This document shows, one piece after another, positions 50,012 to 61,186 of a DNA stretch of 64,000 nt (the stretch's first letter is position 1; every line of letters starts with the position of its first letter). The position numbers and the translations under genes were made by a program. The notes beneath the pieces are model-generated. The model was not told the DNA's origin, did not search any database, and saw only the letters and a program-made list of their open reading frames with translations. The DNA is from Clytia hemisphaerica (taxonomy: Eukaryota > Cnidaria > Hydrozoa > Leptothecata > Clytiidae), in NCBI GenBank assembly GCA_902728285.1, contig CACVBU010001363.1, positions 282,851-346,850 of the forward strand, written 5' to 3'.

Positions 50012-51943
50012 GGGGCGTCGTTTTTTAAGATTTTTTCTCAAGAGGAGCGTTTATTCGGTTTTCTGTTAAGCCCGATGGAGTTGCTAGATAAAAAAAAATA
50101 TCGCAAAAATTGTTGCTAGTGTTTTCGAAAGTCCGCGAAGCTTTTGATTGGTCTTATTATTCTTATTAATATTATTCTTGATTTCCTACCGAAATACGAC
50201 ACGTCCAGCGGAAGAAGATGGCGAATAACACGACTCGAAAAGGGCTGGATGGACCTAAATGATAAGCTCAACGGCAAATTAATAGAGATCGACCTTTATT
50301 TACCCCTGCTACAGATAAATAGACTAAATTTAGTGTGACTTTCAAAAGATGCTTTTCGATGTCATAGAAATGATTTAGCAAAAAGGGATTCAACCCCGTT
50401 CCAACAATCTAAAGGAAATTTCTTATTTCTGTCATTGAAAAAAAAGAATTTCAAGAGAAACTGAGAAAAGAAGAACACAAATGTTTTTTTTAGGTGGTGG
50501 CATATTTTCTTTTTAAAAAGACCTTGGGACTGCAGCCCAATTCCGGACCCAGTCCCCAAGGCCGTCCGGCTTGTCGGGTGGTGGCCCGCTTTTACAGCAA
50601 GGAGGAACCTTGTACTCGTTCGACAAATAGAATTACAGAAAATTGTATTAAGAAAAGGAAAAAAAAAATTCAGAACAATTTTGGATTCCTTAGAGCCTAA
50701 ATTCATTAAATGTAGGAAGCCAATCCTTTGTTCAGTAGCCTTTGTGGGACGCACCGCAGTGATTTTTGAAAGTAGAGTTTTGATTTTTTTGCGCGGGGCC
50801 ACCAAGTAGGCCTAGCAAAAGATTTATGATCGATATCAGCAATGAAATCAGGAGCAAAAGAGTATAAAACAATAAAGAAAAGGCTTTCAAATTTCAAAAT
50901 TCTATCATTAGAGTACGATTGACTTCGAATTTTGTCTAAAATACAGATTCCACAGATTTGAACTTTAAATTGTCATATCTTTCTGGTGTTTGAGTGTAAG
51001 CAAGACTTGTTTCAGTAAACCTTTTTTTCTCAAAATTTCATGCTCCATCATCCAATGAATAACAATCTTTTGTGGGTTTGACTAAATCGTTATTGTTCTT
51101 GGGGGGTGTAGAAGTTTGCCTACAACGTCAGTTTTTGGGCTTCTCAAAAAAGCTTCAAAATCGTATCTTCTTTCGAACTAAGCAATGCGGTTGAGCCCAA
51201 CCAAAGAGGCTAAGGATCAAGGAGAACCCTACTAAGGAGACCAAAAGATAACCCCATTTTAATTTTTGTTATAGACAATGAAAAAAGATTTGGATGGATT
51301 GAATAACTTACCAATGCTTTTTCTCCGATGCTCCTTGACGAGCTCCTTCGTTCCTCTGCGTTCTTGAGGCTTAAGAAGAAAAGAAAAAAACAGTTACAGT
51401 CACCTGAAAGCANCTGCGTTGACTAAGGTATATGAAGTTGTTATTTTATCAAATTTGCACTTCTTCATAAAAATACATGCTATTTAAATGCTCCATCATG
51501 AACTACCTGTAGGCTACTTCATGACCTAATAGACATGCATCATTAAGTTATTTATTTTTATTTTCATCTCACTTCTATGATTGATCTAGTATAACAGTTA
51601 ATGTCCTTGCCTCAGTTTACAAAATCAGAGAAAGACGTAATTTTAAGAAGTCTGAATTCAAGTTCAATCCTATCCCCTTCATATCCTTTATACCCTGGAC
51701 CAAAGCTTTATCTGCAATCTTTGAAATTTTAGTTTAAGAATATGCTCATCAATATTGAGAAGTAGGTACCCAATTAGGGTACCCTTTTCAAAAAACTTTA
51801 ATCTAAGATTTCGCTTGGCCAGGATCGAGAAACTGGGTCCAGGGTAAAGGTTAGTGTCTCTCACTAAGATTTTACCACAAGAGAGATTATGTTTTTTCAT
51901 ATGATTCCTCATTTCCTCAAAATGCATTATTTACTTTGAATAG
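50012..51943. other. 1.9 kb without a recognised gene; one ambiguous base
   Basis: A single N is present at 51,413. AAGATGGCGAATAACACG at about 50,215 looks like a good start context but the frame closes after 14 codons. A GC-richer patch at 50,525-50,600 has no partner. If the host gene at 51,944 has more 5' exons, they should lie here or further left, but I could not identify them. Confidence 0.4.
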
Positions 51944-54900
51944 ATCAACCATCGAACGGTAAAACGAAGAGAAGATAACTATTTTTTCAATCCTTATGGG
52001 TGGACTCTACAACACCAATATGAACCAACCACACTTCAGAAGGGAATGGATGGTTTGACAGGCAATGACTTTGCATTAGCCTCGTACCTACAGATGGCTA
52101 ATTCGAAGCTGGAGAAAAAAGACCAAGCATCTTTTTATATTGGGAAATTGTGTCGTTGGGTGAAAGATGAAGGAGGACTTGGTGTCGATGGAAAAACTTT
52201 CATAGGTATATTCTTTAGGGTCTAAGTATGAAGTATGTTCAATCTTAGTTGGGTTTTTAAAAATCTATGCCAATTTATCATAGCACTTATAAATCATTTT
52301 TAAAGCGTTTCAAATAGGAAGGAGAGGAAACAGTAAATCAGCAATGATTTTTCTCAATCACACGATTTAGAAAGTGGAACTTGAAATTCATACAATACTT
52401 TACATAAACTAATGGGGAGCCTCACAATATAGATTTGCACTGTTACATGCTGAATTATTCCAGGTGGTAATCAGAAATAATTTTAAATAAAAAACAGTCT
52501 ATTTATCAAATATGTTTTCTTCCCTTATTTTAAGCAAACGACGAACCAGTGCGTGAGGGAACCAAAATTTTCGGAGCATTCAGCTTCGATGGTAAAATAA
52601 AGAACAGCAACTTTCGGCGAATATCCTTCTCTCCGTCAATTCATATGTGTACCCATGGCAACCAGCAACCATTATTCTGGGAAGACAAAAAGGAAAAGAT
52701 CAACAAAGAAGAATATTCTCATTCTGCAACTCGTGAACGTTGGTATTACCGATACATAATCCTCTGTTTACCAAAACACTCTCAGCTAGAGTTATTCACA
52801 CAAAAAGAGATGTGGTATGAAAGTCTGTGCTTTATCAAAGATGAAATCCAAGTCTCGTCACCAAGATTCATATCTTCAATCAAATCAGTTATAGAGAAGG
52901 CATCAAGTAGTTTTTTCAAGCAATCAAGATATAACGATTTAGATGATGGACCTTTCGTCGAAGAAGAAGAAGAGGGATTATGGTACCCTGATGATGAACC
53001 TTTACTCACAATGACCCAGTTATTAGTCAATGCTGATGATGTTGAAATGGCCAAAATGTTTCTACGAAAATTCTATGCTGAAAAAATTGATTATGACGAA
53101 AAATTTGTCGACAAAATGCCAAAAAGCTCAGAACAAGCCCTCGCTAAACTTCTGAAATCTTTTCAGTGGAAAGATCTTGAAGACACTATTGACGATATTA
53201 TTTCTCACACGCAGGTGGAGGAGCTTTTTCGATGGATCGATATTTCTTCTGATTGCGGAATTAAAGAAATTACAGATAAAGTCATCAACATTTGTTTAGA
53301 AAAGCTTCCAGAATTTCACGAAATCAGCACAGCTCCTATAACTTCCTACCCAAATGGATCGGAGCCATATTACCCGCTGTGGACAAAGATCTTTCAAAAA
53401 GTGTTCACAGATGAATATTTCTCCAATCTTTGGTGGGAGAAATTATCAACATGTCAACAAATTATATCAAATATTGGGCTTGTGCTGCAATTTTGTGCTG
53501 ACTTGCCAACAGAGTGTCATTCAAAGTATTCCATTGTTAACAAATTCCTAATCAAATGTTTGAAAATGAGGCTGTCCGTCGACGCCTACACGCCATTGCT
53601 ATATGCTGCTATTAAACCACTATTTAAAGATACTGTTACTTACAAGAACGAAATACATGATATTTTTAATCAGCTTCTCAACACAAATAATTCACGTTTG
53701 GTTGGGAAAGTATTACTTCTTATAACTGAACGAGAGAAAACCTACAGCAGTACAGAAGTCTTCAAATCTGTTATTGATCTTTATATGAACTGGCTTCTTA
53801 TAGCTCCTGAAATGACTGCTGCCTTTGACGATGAAATAACATTTCTGACTGAAATCATTTATGTTCGTGGTGTTGTTATCGAAAACCCCAAAAAGTTGGT
53901 GAAAATTTGTAAGAGAATCACAGATTTAAAGGAATTTAGTGGTTTGATTGATAAACTTTTCCGTGTTTTACCGAAAGAGAAAGAGAAATCACATTGCAAG
54001 TTCATGACAGAATTGGTGAAAGTTGTTTACTGTGCTTTACCAAATTGTACCTGGGATGATACAGAAGATCTGTGTTGGGTTTTGACTGCACTTTTTGAAC
54101 GTGGCGATTCTTACCATTATATTCTGAGCAAGATGCTTGCCACAGAAGCTGTCACCCTAGACGATGACATAATGGGATACACTCTTTGGTCACTACTCAC
54201 AGACCCTGATATAGATATCCAGAAACTGAAATCGAATACTAATTTTCGCTTACTGCTTGTCAATTATTCTCTTCTTTTACAAGATCCACAATACCCCGAA
54301 CCAGACATGGAACCTGATCACGCTTACTACCGGACTGTTATTAAATTTCTCCTATCACAGCCTGATTTTCCACTCACCCATGAGTTACTACCAGCCTTAT
54401 TACAAATCCCATTCTACAAGAAGAATTGGAAGAAATTCTTAAAGCTCGTGGCGAAAGTTAATCTAGAGAAAACGGAGACTTGTAAAATGCTTCTAACGTT
54501 GGCTGTTGAAATCTTTGAAATCGTTCTTGAAGAAGAAAAACGTGTTGGGAGACTGTCGTCGGTACGGTATAAAGCCATTCTACGCGTTTTTAAAACTGTG
54601 TTTCAAGATGATTTTTATTCAGATATAGCTTGGCAGTTGACTTCTTTACAAGCTTTCCAAATAAACGGTCAAAGCAATATAAACAAAGAGAAACAAAGTT
54701 TAGAGAAACTTATTCGTGACTTGAAAGAGGATTTCTCTCAGCATGAATCTTATGCTCGACTTGTATCCATTCGTGTCGAGAATCTAACATCTCTTTACCA
54801 AGAAGGTCAACCCAGACTTCATTGGGACCAACCTAATGCAGAATTTCCCACTGATGAAAACATCCAAGCGTTCTTAAGAGGTCAGCAAACAACCTACAGT

Positions 54901-55191
54901 GTTTTGGGCAAATTCCCTGATTTACAAGCGGCTGGACATTGGATTGACGCGTACTGTAGGCCAAGCTTCATTCAATCTCACAGCTTCTCTGGTATAGCTC
55001 GTATTTCAAACGTCGGGTCGGTTGAGTTGATACTGCAGAAAGAACGCCATATCTATGAGAAAGAGAACATTGCTTTTCGTCTCTTGATGGAAGAATTGAC
55101 TGATTTGCAGGATGAGTTAAGAATGTTTCCGAAGTTTCATTCAAAATTGCAAGCTAGTGGTGTTAAAAGAAAAAGAGAAGTCCGGTTGTAA
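51944..55191 (+). CDS. Host gene: large alpha-helical protein, start resembles the end of a 2OG-Fe(II) oxygenase-type module
   Basis: Two exons: 51,944-52,205 and 52,535-55,191, with an AG before 51,944, donor GTATAT at 52,206 and acceptor TTCCCTTATTTTAAG before 52,535; the phase-1 junction joins cleanly. About 973 codons are visible. The first 150 residues (TLQHQYEPTTLQKGMDGLTG, FGAFSFDGKIKNSNFRRISF, RERWYYRYIILCLPK) resemble the region C-terminal to the catalytic core in large 2OG-Fe(II) oxygenase-like proteins, where an H-Y-T-L-G-D block and a WYR-A-V-WP block occur. An acidic linker and about 550 residues of helical repeats follow. The end (QAFLRGQQTTYSVLGKFPDL, then SFSGIARISNVGSVELILQK) is a compact domain. 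Intact and without decay, so probably functional. The N-terminal catalytic part is not found. Confidence 0.75.
52206..52534 (+). other. Intron of the host gene
   Basis: Begins GTATATTC and ends in a pyrimidine tract plus AAG. Its removal keeps the frame (ATA-G|CA-AAC). AT-rich, no other feature. Confidence 0.75.
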
Positions 55192-55937
55192 TTGATTATT
55201 ATGAAAGTTTATTTTACTTATACTTTGTTCCTTATTGAGATTTTAAATCTGGTACATCTTAAGACTACTTAAACCCTCTGAGAGATTCGACCGTGGACAT
55301 AACTTTTTGAATTGAATTACGACTCTTTTTGTACAGTGCACTAATTAAACTACTAGGGTAGTAAATTAAACTAACTAATAGTTTAGAATAGTTTTAAAAC
55401 ATAAGCCCACCTAGGTATGACCCAGTAAACTGTCTAAGCCTTTTTAGAAATTTTTAAACTAGAGTTCTATGTAATATATTCAATAATACACTAGAGATTG
55501 TATAATTCACTGTTTTTTTTTAATTTCTTTACATTTCATTCTACATAACTCGATATAGGCTACGTCATAATGTTCCTTCCTTTCCGAGTTATGGCCACTA
55601 CTCTTCAGCCTTTGCCTATAGATCGAGCGCAAGATTTAAATATTGGAGCTGTCTTTTGTGTAAACAACACTGATAATACCTTCGTCTGTTCGCATATTTT
55701 AAATGTGCTTATTTTTATTTCTTTTTTATTTTTCGATATTTGAAACATAAGTTTGAAACATCTTTGAAGCATTGAAACACGTTCAAACATTTAGGCACTT
55801 GAATTGAAATAAAATCGCTGATGATAAAAAATTGAGCAAAACAAAGTTCAAGTAGATAGAAAGAAAAAAGCTTTTAAGACCGTGGCTTTTTATAAGGACT
55901 ACGGTATTTTCCAGAGTAATCTATCTTCCAGGACATC
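55192..55937 (+). other. 3' UTR and downstream flank of the host gene
   Basis: AT-rich, no coding motif. No AATAAA with an obvious cleavage site stands out within the first 300 bp; GAAATAAAATCG at 55,805 is a possible variant signal. Confidence 0.35.
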
Positions 55938-55945
55938 TGTTTTTT

Positions 55946-56895
55946 ACGGAAGCCGAGAAGGGACATCCAAACTTTCTTTTTTGTCGACTTTTTTTCTTTT
56001 TTTGCCGACTTTTTTTCTTTTTTTGTCGACTTTTTTTCTTTTTTGTCGACTTTTTTTCTTTTTTTGCTGACTTTTTTTCTTTTTTTGCCGGATTTTTTTC
56101 TTTTTTGATTGAAGAGGTTTTTTTTCTTTTTTTTGTCAACTTTTTTTCGTTTTTTTTTTTGCTTTTTTGCGAATTTTTTTTTCTTTTTTTTTTTTTTTTT
56201 GTTTTTGACTTTTTTTTTCTTTTTTTTGTAAAAAAAAACCCCCGGGTTTAAAAATGGTATGGTTTGTTATGTTTTAGTGTCTAGATCTCGAGATAATTCA
56301 TATCTTAAGGCGTATACATACTGAAAAACTGCTGACTCAGCTGAAAATATCGATAATTTTCAATACTTAAACCAAAAATATCTGTCGAGATCTAGACATC
56401 GAAAACTTTTCACACTGAATCCGTTGGTAGCCTCAGATATTTGATTTTCAGACCTCGAAAAAAACTAGCTGATGTTAGTATTTAAGGGGGGACTCTTGAT
56501 AAGTTCTATTGATTAACTAAAAATTGATTCACTCGAAAACTGCAGGAGATTCGAAGGGCAATTTTTCCTTGCCAATTCTTTTTTGTCAATTCTACACTTT
56601 ATTAGGAGCATAATATCAAAAATTTGCCCTTATCAACTAAAAGAAAGCAGTCTCGAAAAGAAAAGTTAAATTAAAAAAAACCTTTTTTTGAAAAAAAAGA
56701 AAAAAGTCCGCAAAAAAAGAAAAAAAGTTTTCAAAAAAAGAAAAAAAGTCCGCAAAAAAAGAAAAAAAGTTTTCAAAAAAAGAAAAAAAGTTGACAAAAA
56801 AGAAAAAAAGTCAGCAAAAAAAGAAAAAAAGTCGGCAAAAAAAGAAAAAAAGTCGAAAAAAAAAGAAAGTTTGGATGTCCCTTCTCGGCTTCCGT
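55946..56895. mobile_element. Foldback element with CTTTTTTTC-GTCGAC minisatellite arms
   Basis: Ends ACGGAAGCCGAGAAGGGACA and its complement TGTCCCTTCTCGGCTTCCGT are followed by TCCAAACTTTCTTTTTT on each side. The left arm holds a T-rich minisatellite with periodic GTCGAC/GCCGAC words (to about 56,240); the right arm holds the complementary A-rich version (about 56,680-56,865). Flanking octamers TGTTTTTT (55,938-55,945) and AGTTTTTT (56,896-56,903) match at 7 of 8 positions. The layout is the same as in the 15,066 element. Lys-rich or Phe-rich frames here are artefacts. Confidence 0.8.
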
Positions 56896-56979
56896 AGTTT
56901 TTTCAGTTTTATTTGGGATCCAGAAATACTTGTTATTTTATTTATCTTTTCAGCATAAACAATAAAAAAACAAGGAAAC

Positions 56980-57216
56980 ATGGATACAAAGAATATTATG
57001 TTGGCGTCAAAGTTGATGCATGATTTAGGGCTACCACATCTTTGGCGGAAAGCAAGAAGTTTACCAGAAAGACTCCACATAAACAAATACATCAACTTCA
57101 TCAAAAAGTTCCCGATTGAAGAAATACACACTAGTGATTTGGAATTAGAATTTGGATTTTTACTAATGCCATGGAATGTTTTTCCAAGACTTAAATTGAT
57201 CCACGTCGACCATTAA
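56980..57216 (+). CDS. Small unrecognised open frame
   Basis: 78 codons from an ATG in a good context (GGAAACATGG), with balanced composition: MLASKLMHDLGLPHLWRKAR, FIKKFPIEEIHTSDLELEFG, LLMPWNVFPRLKLIHVDH. A pyrimidine tract and CAG lie about 30 bp upstream (56,952). I recognise no family. It could be a terminal exon or a chance frame. Confidence 0.25.
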   Translation: MDTKNIMLASKLMHDLGLPHLWRKARSLPERLHINKYINFIKKFPIEEIHTSDLELEFGFLLMPWNVFPRLKLIHVDH

Positions 57217-57933
57217 AAAGATGAATGGTTATATCAATGCCAGGGTTTCGACTTCAGATTTTTGAAACCTCTCATCTTGCATACGAAGACATAGCTGCTT
57301 TCAGAAAAGGTACATGTTGAACAATTAGTTCTTATACTTAAATGAGAAATTTTTGCAGGCATTAAATTTCGTTGTTCAGCTAATCCGCGAAATTTTAAGA
57401 TTTCACGTAGGCTGCTGGCATCCACTAACGGATTCGTGCTCCTTATAGAGGATGCTTAATAAGCGATATTTCCTTTGTCCAGAGATTTGCCGCCTTTAGC
57501 CGATATACGGCTAAAGACATTTTTAGCTGGCGAGTGTCTACAAATATAACATTACGTAATGTTTAAATTTTCTGTGAGGCACCAAATCATAGATTGGAAA
57601 ATATATTTGGATTTCGAAAAAAAAGTAGGCGGAAGGAAGTTTGCTTCTTTTTTTTCCTCATTTCTTGTTTAATATGGAGATTTTGTAAAAGATTAGAAAT
57701 TAGATATATTGAATTTAAGTGCCCTGATGTATCTTCTGTGTGCACCAACAAAATTTTGCTTCATAAAACTACATTTTGATGCTTGAATTTGGACTTGCAT
57801 GAGTGCATAATTTTTTACCACACTGGATTCGTTGATCACTTTGGCTCCAGATAATTGTTTTGTCAGTTTTACAGATATGTTGCAGATTATTTCAAGGTAT
57901 TTTAGTTATGTATATTTTGTGGGTTATATTGAA
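57217..57933. other. Spacer, nothing recognised
   Basis: Short frames only. TA at 57,934-57,935 is the target site of the next transposon. Confidence 0.4.
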
Positions 57934-57935
57934 TA

Positions 57936-58108
57936 CTTTAACCGGATTAATTTTCGCGAGATTAAATTTCGCGAGTTAAAAAATTCGCGAAATTTTTTGG
58001 ACTTATTTTCGCGAATGAGCCCTTTGAAAAATTTCGCGTGGATTTAATTTCGCGAATGAGCCTTTTCAAATATTTCGCGTGGATTTAATTTCGCGAAGGG
58101 AAGAAATT
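57936..58108. repeat. Left terminal and subterminal repeats of the two-gene transposon
   Basis: After the 40-bp terminal repeat come further copies of TTCGCGAA-type palindromes and of the phrase TTTCGCGTGGATTTAATTTC followed by GCGAATGAGCC (about 58,005-58,100). Repeated subterminal words of this kind are usual transposase-binding sites in pogo and related elements (inference here). Confidence 0.8.
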
Positions 58109-58192
58109 CAAAAAAAATTTACTTCGGTCATCTTTACGATTTTCTTGAAACTCGACAATTTTGCTAAAAACAATGGTACAATGGTACAAAAA

Positions 58193-60055
58193 TTACAATT
58201 CTTTCTCATCATCAAAAGTTTCAAAAATGTCAAATGCAGAGCGTTGCTTCTCTGGCAAAACCCACGCGTCCTCGTCGTCATCTTCGCCGTTATCTTCTTC
58301 CTCCGTATCTTTCTGATTTCCCTTGATCTGTTCTTCGCTGAGATTGCACACGGCATTGATATCAGTACTCACATCAAACTGGTCAATCAATGGATCAATA
58401 TCGTCAAAGGGGTCAAGGGATGGAAGCGCTTTCGAACCAAGCCGTATAGCATCAGCTATTCCTGCAGCTTCCCATCCACTTTCAATAACTTTTCTTCCTT
58501 CCTCTGACGTTATGTAGTTGTAGAAATCAACGATCCATCCCGCGTGAGTTTGAGGGTCGATAAGCGCAACTTCACATCCACATCCTCCAATGATTTTCCA
58601 CTCTCCAATTGTTTTGAAATTTCTTCAGAATACCACTTGTTGAATTTCTTTGCCATGAATCTTTTGGCATGACCATTTACGGTCAAGTCGAGGGGCTGGT
58701 AGAATCTTGTCATATTTGCTGGTACTTTGGTGACAAGAATGTGATTATCATCCAAAAGCTTGGTTACGTCGCTCGTCATCTGACCAGTGAAAACGTCCAT
58801 TATCACTAGTGCCTTGTGCTCTGGCTCCAACCCTAAATCCAACCGTTGCTTCTTTACAAAGGGAATGATAACTTCGCTAAGCAATTTTATCGATTCTGCA
58901 GTATTCGAGAAGTGCTTAGGATTAACACTAAGAGAGAAACCATCTGGAAATTTGTATCGTGGTAAGCTTTTCTCAGTCTTACCTCCATAAATTAATTGCA
59001 TCGGGAGGAAGGTACCAGCAAGTGTTACGGCGAAAGTAGCGGTAATCGATCTCTTGTCTGCAGAACCCGCTATGGTTACTTTGGAACTGTTCCTTTTGGC
59101 AAGAGTGTTATTTCCACATTGTACTAGCTTTACTGGTGTTTGATCTAGGTTGATAATCAAAGATTTTGGAATCTCGTGCTTTTCCACTCTGTTTACGATT
59201 TCATAAAGAAAGATATACTCGATCTCCTTCCTTGCAGCATCAGGTATATCGACTTTGCTTGAAGTTTTTCTACGTCTCACATAACCCATTCGTCTGAAAA
59301 GACTTTGTCCCCAAGAAGATGATTCGATGTCAATTTCTCCAACCATCCCAGGGTACTTCCTCATCAGAGCTTTGGCAGCAGCATTGGCAATAGCCCAAGT
59401 TATGACGGCTCCTCTGTTGCTCATAGATTGGATGTATTTCTGAACCATGGAATCCAATGGTCCCATAAGAAGAGGCCTTCCTCGTTTGTTGGAAGCGATG
59501 ACTTTGGAAGGGTTGGCACCTGATTTCTTTTCTGCAACCAATTGGCTCTCATATTTTGTTTTGAAGGTACGCACAGAGCTCTCTTTCAGCTTGGGGAAAA
59601 TCTTACTGTAATGGCGTACAGCATTCGCATTTCCAAATTCAGATGCGTACTTCCCAATGTTAAAACGATCAGTGTCATTGTATTTAATATATTTGGTACT
59701 GCGCTGGTTACTATTCTTGGCTGATACTTGTATCACATCGAAATCCACTTGACCGAGTGTGGTATCGTTCTTTGAGGTCGAGTCTTTGCTATCACCTTAA
59801 AGAAAAAATAATTTTTATAAGAAAAATACCAGGATGCCATACCAATCAAACCTAAGACAGTCATAAATTCGTCACAAAAAATGCTAGCAAATTGGATGAA
59901 CATTTGGGATATGTATAAAAAACTGCATTCATGTAGTTCTATGTAAATACCTTAGCCTTACCTTTGTTTTTCTCCGCAGAATAGTCTATACTAGTATTAC
60001 TGGCATCTTGTTTTTTCCCCTCACTTTCTTTGACTGATGCTCTGAAGAACGACAT
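58193..60055 (-). pseudogene. pogo-like DD35D transposase, one intron, one frame break
   Basis: Exon 1 (60,055-59,962) starts at the ATG of MSFFRASVKESEGKKQDAS and ends at donor GTAAGG; exon 2 begins at 59,795 after TTTCTTTAAG. Exon 2 has a helix-turn-helix-like N-terminus (IGKYASEFGNANAVRHYSKI), KRGRPLL, then the DDE_1 core: SLIINLDQTPVKL, ALVIMDVFTGQ and FYQPLDLTVNGH. The second and third Asp are 35 residues apart. A base is missing near 58,540, where the frame changes to WIVDFYNYITSEEG, AAGIADAIR and a long acidic tail ending at 58,193. Apart from that break the protein is well preserved. It would cut and join the element ends. Confidence 0.85.
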
Positions 60056-60461
60056 CTTTACTTTCAGAGCAAGTGTCGTGTGTGTGGTGTGTGTTTTTAC
60101 AAAAATGGAAATAGCAAACATTCGAATGTTCGATTTCTTATGTAAGGCACTGTTTTCACGAAGAAAATACTTAGACAAACTTTCGATTAAGTGAGAATAC
60201 AGCCTTCACTGTAAAAAAAGAACGGAAACATTCGAATGTTCGATTTCTCATGTAAAGCCCTGTTTCCACGAAGCAAATACTTTTTTAGATTCACAGATGG
60301 AAAAGGTAAACATTCAATTGCAATCTTTGTTAGACAAGTGAGAACAGAGCCTTTAGTATAGAACGTAAACATTCGATTTTGTTAGACACTTCTCGCTGCT
60401 TTCTTTTACGTTTACTCTGGTCTTGCAACAAACAGAAGTTTTCAAACAGGAGTTTTCCAAG
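60056..60461. promoter_or_regulatory. Shared divergent promoter region with tandem repeats
   Basis: Lies between the two start codons (60,055 leftward, 60,462 rightward). A unit with AAACATTCGAATGTTCGATTT, CTTATGTAAGGC or CTCATGTAAAGCCCTG, TTTTCACGAAG and AAATACTT occurs at about 60,110-60,175 and 60,225-60,285, with a third partial copy (TAAACATTCAATTG, GTTAGACAAGTGAGAACAGAGCC) to about 60,375. The palindrome ATTCGAAT is at the heart of the unit. Repeated palindromes between divergent genes suggest sites for a shared regulator, possibly the transposase itself (inference). Confidence 0.55.
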
Positions 60462-61076
60462 ATGCCACTCAATAAAGAGTTTCAATCTGCTGTTCGTGGC
60501 TTTCATTATTATAAAAGATATTGGAGCCCAAGACTGGAAGAAGAACTATTTTGCTCTCACGAAAGAGATAATGCTTTTGATGTTTTTGCAATAAAAATCG
60601 CTGACCAATGTGGTAATATTCGAGGGCACCTACCACAGGAGATAGCAAGAATAACCAAGTTTCTGTTGGACAGAGGAGCGAAACTAACACTGACTCTGAC
60701 TTCTGATCGTTATCGAAGGTCTCCATTAGTCCAAGGTGGATTGGAAATACCCTGCCTTGTGAAAATTGTTATGATAAATACCAATAAAAACAATAAGATT
60801 TTGGATCGATATTTGGAATTGATAAATACGTTTTACACTGAGCCGACCCTTCCAGTTGTCCTTGGTTCTATACTATGCGATGACCTCTTGGTTGAATGCA
60901 GTGAACCAAAACAGAAGAAAAAATGCGTTGCAAAGAACCCCTCCTTGTCCAAGAAGCCTAAAGAGACAAAGTCCATGGACATAAGAAAACTATTTCTGAA
61001 CGCGGGAAAAAAATCTCAAGAGAAAAAGTCCCAAAATGTGGAAAATGAGGAAAGTGATGTAGTCACAATAGATTAG
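60462..61076 (+). CDS. HIRAN-domain protein of the two-gene transposon
   Basis: 204 codons from ATG at 60,462 (AAGATGCC context) to TAG. Residues about 8-105 match a HIRAN domain: FQSAVRGFHYYKRYWSP, ELFCSHERDNAFDVFAIKI, GNIRGHLPQEIARITKFLLD, and LVQGGLEIPCLVKIV. HIRAN domains bind 3'-OH single-stranded DNA ends in HLTF-type fork-remodelling enzymes. The C-terminal 60 residues are basic and hold SMDIRKLFLNAGKK, a weak match to a PCNA-interacting motif, then an acidic end. Divergent arrangement with the transposase inside shared TIRs marks it as part of the mobile unit. Known roles of HIRAN suggest a job in end recognition or in repair or replication coupling, which is inference. Confidence 0.75.
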   Translation: MPLNKEFQSAVRGFHYYKRYWSPRLEEELFCSHERDNAFDVFAIKIADQCGNIRGHLPQEIARITKFLLDRGAKLTLTLTSDRYRRSPLVQGGLEIPCLVKIVMINTNKNNKILDRYLELINTFYTEPTLPVVLGSILCDDLLVECSEPKQKKKCVAKNPSLSKKPKETKSMDIRKLFLNAGKKSQEKKSQNVENEESDVVTID

Positions 61077-61186
61077 ATATTTTCAATTTTAAAGATGTAT
61101 TATTCATATATATGTATTATTCATATCATTGTGTCATAAAAAGAAAAGAAAAGTGAACTAAAAAAAGCAAAATTAAAAAAAAACCT

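Noticed and set aside
51640-51930. Upstream exon of the host gene
   Set aside because: Only a minus-strand frame is open here; no plus-strand exon with acceptable splice borders and a catalytic core was found.
55882-56900. Lys-rich and Phe-rich frames
   Set aside because: Translation of poly-purine/pyrimidine repeats in a foldback element.
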